From Salinibacterium sp. (GTDB lineage: Bacteria > Actinomycetota > Actinomycetes > Actinomycetales > Microbacteriaceae), in NCBI GenBank assembly GCA_004297555.1, contig SCSV01000290.1:1-6192 (forward strand): DNA of 6,192 bases. Direction: 5' to 3'. A program made the translations under genes and the position numbers. The notes under the pieces were generated by a model. That model made no database searches. It saw only the letters and a program-made list of their open reading frames with translations, and was not told the DNA's origin. This document shows positions 1 through 5,930 of the stretch, in pieces. How positions within the stretch are numbered: position 1 is the stretch's first letter; each line of letters opens with the position of its first letter.

Positions 1-42
1 CGTCTGAGGATCAACCTGCCGATAACTCTGAATCTCGTTCAT
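1..42 (-). CDS. Possible start of an unidentified gene running off the left edge
   Basis: On the minus strand an ATG at 42-40 opens a frame reading MNEIQSYRQVDPQT that stays open to the window edge. A GGAG Shine-Dalgarno-like element (plus-strand 53-56) sits 10 bases upstream, slightly far but usable. Only 14 codons are visible, so no product can be named. It would be the next gene in the same direction after the small secreted ORF at 96-290. It could also be a chance ORF; sequence to the left would settle this. Confidence 0.4.
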   Translation of the reverse strand, partial: MNEIQSYRQVDPQT

Positions 43-95
43 ACGTGATCATCTCCACGCCACAGCCCCAAAGCTGCAGCATCACGCCGAACCAG

Positions 96-290
96 TTACA
101 CAAAAATCCCGACAGACCCAAAGCTGGGCTCGTCTTTCACTGGTGGCGACGGGATCAATTGCACCGCAGAACCGCTCACGGGCCAGGCCGCGGCCGCCCA
201 CGACACCGGCTGCAGCACGGTCACAACCAGCACCATTGCCAGGAACATGACAACGCGGGCAAACGCAGACGATCGCAAAACAGCGGGCAT
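96..290 (-). CDS. Possible small secreted or membrane-anchored peptide (64 aa)
   Basis: The frame starts at ATG 290-288, eight bases after a GGAG element (plus 299-302), and ends at TAA 98-96. A TTG start at 338 is possible but has no clear ribosome site. The protein begins MPAVLRSSAFAR, followed by a hydrophobic stretch at about residues 13-31 and then alanines 32-35, which fits a Sec signal peptide cleaved near Ala34/Ala35. That leaves a mature part of only about 30 residues, starting AWPVSGSAV and rich in Pro, Ser and Val. Third codon positions are mostly G or C, which supports coding. No family was recognised. Alternatives are a single-pass membrane peptide or the 5' remnant of a longer exported protein cut short by the stop. 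An overlapping 122-codon plus-strand frame is Arg/His/Gln-rich and looks like its shadow. Confidence 0.4.
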   Translation of the reverse strand: MPAVLRSSAFARVVMFLAMVLVVTVLQPVSWAAAAWPVSGSAVQLIPSPPVKDEPSFGSVGIFV

Positions 291-459
291 GCCACTCGCT
301 CCAGGTTGTTCGGGTCCAACAGCGGTGGGTTGCCGCAATGCGCCGCCACTGGCGCACGATCGCGAGCCTATTGGCCCGAGCTCAAGCCGCGCAACTTAGA
401 TGAGCGAAATTAACCCGCACGAAACACGGGGGCGCCTGAAAGCGCTCCGACCCAACGCC
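291..459. other. Intergenic spacer with no convincing gene
   Basis: The 169 bases between the small secreted ORF and the 103-residue hypothetical gene hold only the ribosome site for the former. Short GC dyads such as AGCGCT and GGCGCC occur around 430-445 behind the hypothetical gene's stop, but they do not form a clean stem followed by a T-run, so I do not call a terminator. Confidence 0.4.
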
Positions 460-771
460 CTAGAGAGGCTCGATCTCCCGACCGTCTTTGTCCAGTACGA
501 ATTGGTCGCCCGTATAGGGCAACCAAACAGATAGGCCTGTTTCCCAAACGACAATCTCGAGCGAGCTCAAATCGGACAGAGGAAGGTCGACAAAGATCTC
601 TTCACCAACCTCTAGAGAAATGTCCCAACCGATTGGTTCAAACACGATCATGGTTGGGGCGTTAGCCGCCGCTAGCCGCACTTTGGCTCGCTCACCGTTG
701 CCGATCTCTGCGGGTTTCATCGGCTGAGATCGCTGACCTCTCGTGCGGAACCAGGTCTGAATCAGTCCCAA
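460..771 (-). CDS. Hypothetical small beta-rich protein (103 aa), low GC
   Basis: Function unknown. The start is TTG at 771-769, chosen because a strong GAGGAG Shine-Dalgarno (plus 779-784) lies seven bases upstream; the internal ATG at 720 (Met18) lacks a well-spaced site. The stop is TAG at 462-460. Residues 1-28 are basic and look disordered. From about residue 29 the protein alternates hydrophobic and charged residues as in a small beta-sandwich, with the segments MIVFEPIGWDISLEVGEE and VVWETGLSVWLPY. The EP-x-G...L-x-x-G-E pattern resembles small actinobacterial proteins with an EPWG-like motif that I recall but cannot name. There is no signal peptide or membrane segment. It begins 42 bases after the response-regulator stop on the same strand, so the two may be co-transcribed. 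Two sample lines in the gene (541-660) are near 50 % GC, well below the gltBD-pyk genes, which hints at later acquisition. Confidence 0.7.
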   Translation of the reverse strand: MGLIQTWFRTRGQRSQPMKPAEIGNGERAKVRLAAANAPTMIVFEPIGWDISLEVGEEIFVDLPLSDLSSLEIVVWETGLSVWLPYTGDQFVLDKDGREIEPL

Positions 772-778
772 CGTGTAG

Positions 779-784
779 CTCCTC
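779..784 (-). promoter_or_regulatory. Strong Shine-Dalgarno that decides a TTG start
   Basis: The minus strand reads GAGGAG followed by seven bases and TTG. This spacing is near ideal, and no ATG or GTG in frame has a comparable site, so TTG at 771 is the preferred start of the 103-residue protein. Confidence 0.7.
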
Positions 785-813
785 GCTGCGATGTCGCTAC
801 CGCTCGGTACGCG

Positions 814-1416
814 CTACTTCTTGGCGGAGAGCTGCTCGATGATCGCCTGGGCGACGTCGTGCATGGTGAGGCGGCGGTCCATGGATGCCTTCTGGATCCA
901 GCGGAACGCCTCGGGCTCAGTGAGGCCCATCTTCTCGTTGAGCAGGCCCTTGGCTCGGTCGACGAGCTTGCGCGTTTCGAAGCGCTCGACGAGGTCAGCC
1001 ACCTCCGCTTCGAGGGTGACGATCTGGGTGTAGCGGCTGAGCGCAATCTCGATGGCCGGCAGCAGGTCGTTGGGCGTGAACGGCTTGACGACGTAGGCCA
1101 GGGCGCCGGCCTCGCTCGCGCGCTCGACGAGTTCTTTCTGGCTGAACGCGGTGAGCAGCACGACCGGCGCGATGTGGTTCTTGCTAAGACGTTCGGCTGC
1201 GGAAATGCCGTCGAGCTGCGGCATCTTGACGTCCATAATGACCAGGTCAGGGCGCAGTTCGGTGGCCAGGGCGACGGCTGTCTCGCCATCCGCTGCCTCA
1301 CCGACGACCTCGAAACCGTTGTCGCGGAGGATCTCCACGATGTCCATGCGGATGAGTGATTCGTCTTCGGCAACGACGACGCGACGCGTTGGCGTGGTGG
1401 CGTCAGGGTCTGTCAC
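814..1416 (-). CDS. pdtaR: ANTAR-domain response regulator, PdtaR-like (200 aa)
   Basis: This is a two-component response regulator whose output domain binds RNA and acts by antitermination rather than by binding DNA. Residues about 12-128 form the receiver domain: acidic pair Glu17-Asp18, predicted phosphoacceptor Asp62 in VIMDVKMP, Thr89 in LLTAF, and Lys111 in VVKPF. A coiled-coil-like helix (about 129-150) leads into the ANTAR domain (about 139-197), with the AKGLLNEKMGLTEPEAF core and a hydrophobic C-terminal helix. Length and architecture match Mycobacterium PdtaR (Rv1626), normally phosphorylated by the kinase PdtaS; no kinase gene lies here. The start is GTG 1416-1414, giving VTDPDATTPTRRVVVAEDES. 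The frame stays open further upstream to 1572, but that extension is antisense to the tRNA and not credible. There is no good Shine-Dalgarno, so translation may be leaderless. The gene is divergent from the tRNA-Leu, 39 bases away. The symbol rests on architecture. Confidence 0.93.
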   Translation of the reverse strand: MTDPDATTPTRRVVVAEDESLIRMDIVEILRDNGFEVVGEAADGETAVALATELRPDLVIMDVKMPQLDGISAAERLSKNHIAPVVLLTAFSQKELVERASEAGALAYVVKPFTPNDLLPAIEIALSRYTQIVTLEAEVADLVERFETRKLVDRAKGLLNEKMGLTEPEAFRWIQKASMDRRLTMHDVAQAIIEQLSAKK

Positions 1417-1438
1417 GTTGAAGAGCCTACGGTATTCT
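1410..1438 (+). promoter_or_regulatory. Candidate promoter of tRNA-Leu
   Basis: A -35-like CTGTCA (1410-1415, four of six matches to TTGACA) and a -10-like TATTCT (1433-1438) are separated by 17 bases. A start near 1445 would give a leader of about 11 bases before the mature tRNA. The -35 overlaps the GTG start codon of the divergent response regulator, and the -10 overlaps that gene's upstream region, so the two promoters would compete for polymerase. Confidence 0.5.
1424..1429 (-). promoter_or_regulatory. Candidate -10 element of the response-regulator gene (leaderless)
   Basis: The minus strand reads TAGGCT, which fits the actinobacterial TAnnnT -10 pattern. It ends seven bases before the GTG start, the spacing expected if transcription begins at the start codon itself. 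No convincing -35 hexamer is seen. An overlapping TACCGT at 1434-1429 is an alternative. Confidence 0.4.
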
Positions 1439-1455
1439 TTTGAGCGTTGTTGTGC

Positions 1456-1538
1456 GCCGGATTGGCGGAACGGCAGACGCGGAGCACTCAAAATGCTTTG
1501 TCCGAAAGGGCGTGCGGGTTCAAATCCCGCATCCGGCA
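1456..1538 (+). tRNA. tRNA-Leu, anticodon CAA (reads UUG)
   Basis: The 83-base sequence folds as a class II tRNA. The acceptor stem GCCGGAT (1456-1462) pairs perfectly with ATCCGGC (1531-1537), followed by discriminator A1538. A three-pair D stem (1465-1467 with 1478-1480) carries GG at 1472-1473 in the loop. The anticodon stem 1482-1486 pairs with 1494-1498 around loop CTCAAAA, giving anticodon CAA at 1489-1491. The long variable arm 1500-1503 pairs with 1508-1511 around GAAA. The T stem GCGGG/CCCGC closes loop TTCAAAT. The long variable arm and A discriminator fit leucine identity. The 3' CCA is not encoded and must be added by the CCA-adding enzyme. It is the only plus-strand gene in the window. 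Confidence 0.95.
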
Positions 1539-1542
1539 CGAA
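1520..1542 (+). repeat. Direct repeat copy 1: 3' end of tRNA-Leu
   Basis: This 23-base segment, from the T loop through the discriminator plus four bases, is repeated exactly at 1670-1692. This copy belongs to the intact tRNA. Confidence 0.9.
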
Positions 1543-1579
1543 ACGAATGGGTATCCCGCCAGGGGTACCCATTCGTTTT
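1541..1579 (+). terminator. Intrinsic terminator of tRNA-Leu
   Basis: An almost perfect 17-pair stem, 1541-1557 with 1562-1578, encloses the four-base loop GCCA. It includes one U-G pair (1554/1565), and the 3' arm ends in TTTT at 1576-1579. It begins two bases after the tRNA. The U-G pair would be an A-C mismatch in minus-strand RNA, so the hairpin is better suited to plus-strand transcripts. Confidence 0.85.
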
Positions 1580-1669
1580 GTACCGGCTGTGTCGCTGCGA
1601 ACCCGCTGGGGCCCCGCCCGCGCAGTCCGCTACGCCGCGCAGCGGTGTGGCGGCGGCTCGGGTGGGGCG
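1580..1669. other. Very GC-rich spacer between the two tRNA-end copies
   Basis: This 90-base stretch has no start-to-stop frame with a ribosome site. It includes the palindrome GGGGCCCC near 1609, two copies of CGCGCAG (1619-1625 and 1636-1642) and a weak CCGCT/AGCGG dyad (1627-1631/1641-1645). It does not fold into a tRNA body, so the repeat to its right is not an intact second tRNA. Similarity to the tRNA fades out just left of 1670 (scattered matches back to about 1662). Confidence 0.6.
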
Positions 1670-1692
1670 TCAAATCCCGCATCCGGCACGAA
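1670..1692 (+). repeat. Direct repeat copy 2: orphan 3' end of tRNA-Leu
   Basis: Identical over 23 bases to the end of the tRNA-Leu gene, offset by 150 bases, and again followed by a related hairpin. The matching 5' T-stem strand is damaged, so this is not a functional tRNA. It could be an old tandem tRNA copy, an att-like scar of integration into the tRNA 3' end, or a slipped duplication. Confidence 0.9.
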
Positions 1693-1696
1693 TCAA

Positions 1697-1724
1697 AATG
1701 GGCATCCCGTGAGGGGTGCCCATT
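1697..1724. terminator. Hairpin terminator behind the acyltransferase gene, probably bidirectional
   Basis: A 12-pair stem, 1697-1708 with 1713-1724, encloses the loop GTGA. On the minus strand it lies four bases after the acyltransferase stop and is followed by TTTTGATT, so it can end that transcript; one pair is an A-C mismatch there. On the plus strand it is a second barrier behind the tRNA. It is a diverged copy of the hairpin at 1541-1579. Confidence 0.7.
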
Positions 1725-1728
1725 CGTG

Positions 1729-2931
1729 TTAGTCCGTGACGGGCACCGGCCGTTCGGCGGAACGCTCGCGAGTCGCGACTCTCGACCTCTCGAAAAGCCG
1801 ACCGGTAGCTACAGAGAGGCGCTGGGACGGTAGCTCAACGAACCGGAAGAAGAGCTCCGCCGCGATGAGACTGAGTGGAAGCGCGATCGCGGCAATGAGG
1901 ATCCACTGGCGGTCACCGAGCAGGTAGGCAAGCGAGAGCACGATCGGGATGTGTACGAGGTAGAGGCTGAAGGAGACTCGCCCGAGCCAGGCGATCGGTC
2001 GCCAAGTGAGCGCGCGTGCGGCTCCCGACCACAACGCGCAGATCGCGACGAGCGACGCCGCGCCGAAGGTGGCGAGCACTTGAGATACGGGGCCGATCGC
2101 CTTTGCGCCGGGCCATAGCCCTTCCATCAGCCAGCTGGACAGGATGAGGAGAAGGGATAGCACGAGAGCACTTCCCCAGATCAATCGCGCGGCCGAGAGC
2201 GAGTCGATGCGATGAGCAACTGCGGCCAGGTCATCCCGACCTCGCGCAAGAGCGACGCCGATCACGAACACGGGGAGAAAGACCAGTGAATGCTGATGCG
2301 TCAGTTGCCCGGCCAGGCAGACGGCGAGGCCAACCGGGATCAGAACCCACCATGCCCGTTTCAGGACCACGGCGAGCACGACGAACAGTGGAAGCAGGAG
2401 CGAGAACCAGACCTCCCAGACGAGCGACCAGAGCACGTTGTTCGTGCGGAACGGCCATCCGAACACGATCGTGAAATCCTTGAGCGTTGCCAGCGGCGAG
2501 AGCCCAGGCTCGAAGAGCCGCGCGAGCCACGGCCCGTGCACAACCGAGAGTTCTCGGGGAACGAGGATGGTCAAGGCCGTACCAAAGAGAATCGCGGCAA
2601 TGGCTGGCAGGAACAGCCGGACAATCCGCTTGGGATAGTACGAAGCCCACGCGAAGTCGCGCCGCCGCACGGGAGAGAGTGCCAGCACGAATCCGCTCAG
2701 CACGAAGAAGATCAGAACGGCTTCAGGGCCGGCAGTGAGCAGTTTCATGGGTGTGTAGCTCACCCACCAATGGAGGCTCCCGACCGCTGGCACCGCCGAC
2801 CGATGAAGGTACCCAGTCGAGATCGACGGAATGACGCGAGCAAGGTGGTGGAGCACGACAACTCCCGCGGCGATCCCCCGCAATCCATCGAGCGACGGCA
2901 CGCGGGATCTCGAGTGTTCTGGCAATGTCAT
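1729..2931 (-). CDS. Acyltransferase_3 family membrane O-acyltransferase (OafA/YrhL-like)
   Basis: An integral membrane protein of 400 residues, of the family that transfers acyl groups, often acetyl, to sugars of cell-surface glycans, antibiotics or lipids. Visible family marks are SLDGLRGIAA (13-22), the catalytic-type His pair 28-29, FFVLSGFVL (75-83), an Arg-rich YYPKRIVRLFLPA (98-110), LWSLVWEVWFSLLLPL (167-182), SFSLYLVHIPIV with His327, and FRFVELPSQRL (362-372). About ten hydrophobic segments are spread between these. There is no C-terminal SGNH domain, so it is the stand-alone form; the last 28 residues are a basic cytoplasmic-type tail. The substrate cannot be predicted. ATG at 2931 is preferred because LDGLRG should lie near the N-terminus, although no Shine-Dalgarno precedes it. 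It starts 46 bases after pyk and ends directly at the hairpin at 1697-1724. It is not functionally tied to its neighbours and is probably an accessory gene. Confidence 0.92.
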   Translation of the reverse strand: MTLPEHSRSRVPSLDGLRGIAAGVVVLHHLARVIPSISTGYLHRSAVPAVGSLHWWVSYTPMKLLTAGPEAVLIFFVLSGFVLALSPVRRRDFAWASYYPKRIVRLFLPAIAAILFGTALTILVPRELSVVHGPWLARLFEPGLSPLATLKDFTIVFGWPFRTNNVLWSLVWEVWFSLLLPLFVVLAVVLKRAWWVLIPVGLAVCLAGQLTHQHSLVFLPVFVIGVALARGRDDLAAVAHRIDSLSAARLIWGSALVLSLLLILSSWLMEGLWPGAKAIGPVSQVLATFGAASLVAICALWSGAARALTWRPIAWLGRVSFSLYLVHIPIVLSLAYLLGDRQWILIAAIALPLSLIAAELFFRFVELPSQRLSVATGRLFERSRVATRERSAERPVPVTD

Positions 2932-2940
2932 GGCGAAGGG

Positions 2941-2946
2941 AGCCTA
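2941..2946 (-). promoter_or_regulatory. Candidate -10 element before the acyltransferase gene
   Basis: The minus strand reads TAGGCT, the same hexamer seen before the response regulator, ending nine bases before the ATG. As there is no Shine-Dalgarno, a nearly leaderless internal transcript is possible in addition to read-through from pyk. No clear -35 is visible. Confidence 0.25.
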
Positions 2947-2977
2947 GCGATACGTTCCTGGAACCGTCCTGAAATCG

Positions 2978-4435
2978 TCAGGTCGCGAGGGTTCCGTTGT
3001 CCCAGGCGGGCGCGGCCGCGTTGAGCGCATCGCCGACGACGTGCACGCGCAAATCATTGGTGGAGCCGGAGATTCCGGGGGGCGAACCGGAGATCACGAC
3101 CACCTTCTCGCCGACCTCGGCGAGGCCCCCGCGAATGAGCACCTCGTCAACCTGGTGGTACATCTCATCGGTGTGCGTGACGCGCTCGACCATGAAGCAT
3201 TGGATGCCCCAGAACAGTGCTGCGCGACGACGGATGGCCGGATCAACCGTGAACGCCATCATCGGTATGCGGAACCGAAGCCGCGACATCCGCCGCGCGG
3301 AATCGCCCGACTCCGTGAAGATGCACACGTACTTCGCGCCGACGAACGCGGCCACCTCGGCGGCGGCGAGCGTGATCGCTCCGCCTTGGGTGCGCGGCTT
3401 GGTGCCGAGCGGCGGGATGCGCTCGAGCCCGTGCTCCTCGGTTGAACCGATGATGCGCGCCATCGTCTGTACGGTGATCACGGGGTACTCCCCCACGCTG
3501 GTCTCGCCGCTGAGCATGACCGCGTCGGCTCCGTCGAGAACGGCATTAGCGACATCCGAAGTCTCGGCTCTTGTCGGCACCGGGCTGGAGATCATTGACT
3601 CGAGCATCTGCGTGGCGACGATGACGGGCTTGGCCATGCGCCGGGCTAGTTCGATGGCGCGCTTCTGCACGATCGGCACGGCCTCGAGGGGCAACTCCAC
3701 GCCCAGGTCGCCGCGAGCAACCATGATCGAGTCGAACGTTTCGATGATCGCCTCCAGGTTGTCGACCGCTTGCGGCTTCTCGATCTTGGCGATCACCGGG
3801 ATCTTGCGGCCTTCCTCGGCCATGATCTCGTGCACGCGGGTGATGTCGTCGGCGCTGCGCACGAAGGAGAGCGCGATGAGGTCGGCGCCGAGGTTGAGGC
3901 CCCAGCGCAGGTCATCCTCGTCCTTCGCGGACAGTGCGGGAACGTTCACCGCGACGCCCGGCAGATTGATGCCCTTGTTGTTCGAGACCGCACCGGCGAC
4001 GACGACCTCGGTCGTGACGACTGTGCCATCCGTCTCGCGCACTTGCACTTTGACTTTGCCGTCGTCGATCAGCAGGAAGTCGCCCGGCTTCACATCATCC
4101 GGCAGCCCCTTGAAGGTCGTGCTCGCCAGTTCTTTGGTGCCGAGCACGTCGTCGGTCGTGATCTTGAAGATGTCGCCCACTTCGAGCTCGTACGGGCCGG
4201 CCTCGAACTTTCCGAGCCGGATCTTGGGGCCCTGGAGGTCGACGAGCACGGCAACGGCGCGGCCCGAGTCCTCCGCCGCCCGGCGCACGTTGCGATAGAC
4301 CTCCTCGTGCACCTCGTGGGTGCCGTGGCTGAGGTTCATGCGCGCGACGTCGACGCCGGCGTCAATGATCGCGCGGATGTTCTCGTAACTCGATGTGGCT
4401 GGGCCGAGGGTGGCGACGATCTTCGCGCGTCTCAT
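2978..4435 (-). CDS. pyk: Pyruvate kinase, predicted potassium-independent type
   Basis: A cytoplasmic glycolytic enzyme that transfers phosphate from phosphoenolpyruvate to ADP, giving pyruvate and ATP. The 485-residue length is normal. The N-terminus RRAKIVATLGPA is typical and fixes the ATG start; AAAGGA lies just upstream at short spacing. Active-site residues are present: Arg32, Asn34 and Ser36 in ARMNLSHG, Asp66, Arg73, catalytic Lys217 in IAKIEKP, metal ligands Glu219 and Asp243 (MVARGDLGVELP), and Thr275 in VATQMLES. The B domain spans roughly 75-170 and the C-terminal allosteric domain roughly 350-475. In DLQGPKIRLG (66-75), Leu67, Gln68, Lys71 and Leu74 occupy the positions of Thr113, Lys114, Glu117 and Thr120 of muscle enzyme. 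Lys at 117 marks enzymes that do not need potassium. The gene follows gltD by 37 bases with no terminator between, suggesting co-transcription. Confidence 0.98.
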   Translation of the reverse strand: MRRAKIVATLGPATSSYENIRAIIDAGVDVARMNLSHGTHEVHEEVYRNVRRAAEDSGRAVAVLVDLQGPKIRLGKFEAGPYELEVGDIFKITTDDVLGTKELASTTFKGLPDDVKPGDFLLIDDGKVKVQVRETDGTVVTTEVVVAGAVSNNKGINLPGVAVNVPALSAKDEDDLRWGLNLGADLIALSFVRSADDITRVHEIMAEEGRKIPVIAKIEKPQAVDNLEAIIETFDSIMVARGDLGVELPLEAVPIVQKRAIELARRMAKPVIVATQMLESMISSPVPTRAETSDVANAVLDGADAVMLSGETSVGEYPVITVQTMARIIGSTEEHGLERIPPLGTKPRTQGGAITLAAAEVAAFVGAKYVCIFTESGDSARRMSRLRFRIPMMAFTVDPAIRRRAALFWGIQCFMVERVTHTDEMYHQVDEVLIRGGLAEVGEKVVVISGSPPGISGSTNDLRVHVVGDALNAAAPAWDNGTLAT

Positions 4436-4472
4436 GCTTCCTTTCGGGCGTCGGGAATACAGGCCTTCGCGG

Positions 4473-5930
4473 CTAAATGCTTATCGCGTGATCCGTAGGT
4501 CGAACCGGGAACGGCAACTGGGTCTCGCCCTCGAGGAAGCGGTCGACAGCGGATGCCGCGGCTCGCCCTTCCGCGATCGCCCAGACGATGAGCGACTGGC
4601 CGCGACCCGCGTCGCCGGCAACGAACACGCCGGTCTCACTGGTCTGGTAGTCGCCATCGCGTTCGATCGTGCCGCGCTCGCCGAACTGCAGCGGAAGCTG
4701 GTCTTCGATCGTGTCGGGCTCGGGGCCGGTGAAACCGAGTGCGAGCAGCACCAGGTCGGCGGGAATCTCGCGCTCGGTGCCCGACTTCGGCACCCGGCGG
4801 CCGTCGAGGTACTCGGTCTCGGCGACGCGAATCGCGCGCACCTCCCCCGCCTCATTGGCGAGGAACTCTACCGTCGACGCGAGGTAGACCCGCTCGCCGC
4901 CCTCTTCGTGCGCGCTCGACACCTCGAACAAAGTCGGCGCCATCGGCCAGGGCTGGTGCTCGGGCCGCTCGCTCGGTGGCTGCGTGCCGATCGCGAGGTT
5001 GGTTACGGAGAGAGCCTGCTGGCGGTGGGCGGTGCCGATGCAGTCCGCGCCGGTGTCACCACCGCCGAGAATCACGACGTGCTTGCCCTCCGCGGTGATC
5101 TGGTCGGCGACGTAATCGCCGGCACCCACCTTGTTGGCCTGCACGAGGTACTCCATCGCGTGGTGCACGCCGAGCAGGTCGCGGCCCGGAATGGGCAGGT
5201 CGCGCGGCACCATGGCGCCGGTGGCGATGATCACCGCGTCGTAGCGCGACTTCAGGTCATCCCAGGTGATGTCGACGCCGATCTCGACGCCGGCGCGGAA
5301 GCGCGTCCCCTCGGCCTGCATCTGCGCGAGTCGCGCCTCGAGGTGCTTCTTCTCCATCTTGAAATCCGGGATGCCGTAACGCAGCAGTCCGCCGATGCGG
5401 TCGTCGCGCTCGTACACGGCAACGGTATGACCAGCGCGCGTGAGTTGCTGGGCGGCGGCGAGACCGGCGGGACCGGAACCGACCACGGCGACGGTCTTGC
5501 CGGTGAGGCGCTCGGGCGGGTGCGGAACGACGAGGCCGTTCGCGAAGGCCTGATCGATGATCGAGACCTCGACCTGCTTGATCGTGACCGCGGGCTGGTT
5601 GATTGACAGTACGCAGGAGCTCTCGCACGGCGCTGGGCAGAGCCGACCGGTGAACTCCGGGAAGTTGTTGGTGGCGTGGAGGCGCTCAATGGCTTGGGCA
5701 CCCTCGCCGCGCCACATGAGGTCGTTCCACTCCGGAATCAGGTTGCCGAGCGGGCATCCCTGGTGGCAGAACGGAATGCCGCAGTCCATGCAGCGACCTG
5801 CCTGGCGGCGCAGTTCAGCGGGGTCTTGCTGCTCGTAGACCTCTTTCCAGTCCATGAGGCGCACGGATACCGGGCGACGCTTGGGCGTCTCCCGCTCTTG
5901 TGTCTTGAGGAAGCCCTTGGGGTCAGCCAC
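4473..5930 (-). CDS. gltD: Glutamate synthase (NADPH) small subunit
   Basis: The beta subunit of glutamate synthase takes electrons from NADPH through FAD and iron-sulfur clusters and passes them to the large subunit, which makes glutamate from glutamine and 2-oxoglutarate. At 485 residues it is full length. The N-terminal ferredoxin-like domain has Cys47, 50, 55 and 59 and Cys98, 102 and 106, the two cysteine groups expected for 4Fe-4S clusters. The FAD-binding GSGPAG is at 151-156, ATGA at 236-239, the NADPH-binding GGGDTG at 289-294, and the second FAD motif GVFVAGDAGRGQSL at 434-447. The start is GTG 5930-5928, six bases after a strong GGAGG and overlapping the gltB stop by eight bases, which suggests translational coupling. 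The stop is TAG at 4475-4473. Related electron-transfer subunits occur in other enzymes, but adjacency to gltB settles the identity. Confidence 0.97.
   Translation of the reverse strand: MADPKGFLKTQERETPKRRPVSVRLMDWKEVYEQQDPAELRRQAGRCMDCGIPFCHQGCPLGNLIPEWNDLMWRGEGAQAIERLHATNNFPEFTGRLCPAPCESSCVLSINQPAVTIKQVEVSIIDQAFANGLVVPHPPERLTGKTVAVVGSGPAGLAAAQQLTRAGHTVAVYERDDRIGGLLRYGIPDFKMEKKHLEARLAQMQAEGTRFRAGVEIGVDITWDDLKSRYDAVIIATGAMVPRDLPIPGRDLLGVHHAMEYLVQANKVGAGDYVADQITAEGKHVVILGGGDTGADCIGTAHRQQALSVTNLAIGTQPPSERPEHQPWPMAPTLFEVSSAHEEGGERVYLASTVEFLANEAGEVRAIRVAETEYLDGRRVPKSGTEREIPADLVLLALGFTGPEPDTIEDQLPLQFGERGTIERDGDYQTSETGVFVAGDAGRGQSLIVWAIAEGRAAASAVDRFLEGETQLPFPVRPTDHAISI

Noticed and set aside
45..413. 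122-codon plus-strand frame at the left end
   Set aside because: Rich in Arg, His and Gln, with no domain or ribosome site. It is better explained as the shadow of the minus-strand signal-peptide ORF.
1417..1572. Upstream extension of the response-regulator frame, giving a 252-residue protein
   Set aside because: The extra 52 residues are the antisense translation of the tRNA-Leu and its terminator (the DAGFEPARPFG-like string is a known artefact). The receiver domain starts properly from GTG 1416.
1488..1682. 64-codon minus-strand frame with MRDLTPH and MRDLNPH repeats
   Set aside because: The repeated peptide arises because both copies of the tRNA 3' end are read in antisense. There is no ribosome site or protein family.
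1770..1781. 12-base palindrome GAGTCGCGACTC
   Set aside because: It lies within the coding sequence of the acyltransferase tail. A single short palindrome in GC-rich code is not strong evidence of a site.
2997..4298. 433-codon plus-strand frame opposite pyk
   Set aside because: Ser/Thr/Arg-rich composition typical of the antisense of a high-GC gene. The opposite strand encodes an unmistakable pyruvate kinase.
4395..5606. 403-codon plus-strand frame opposite gltD
   Set aside because: Biased Arg/Gly/Ala/His composition and full overlap with the well-supported gltD on the other strand.
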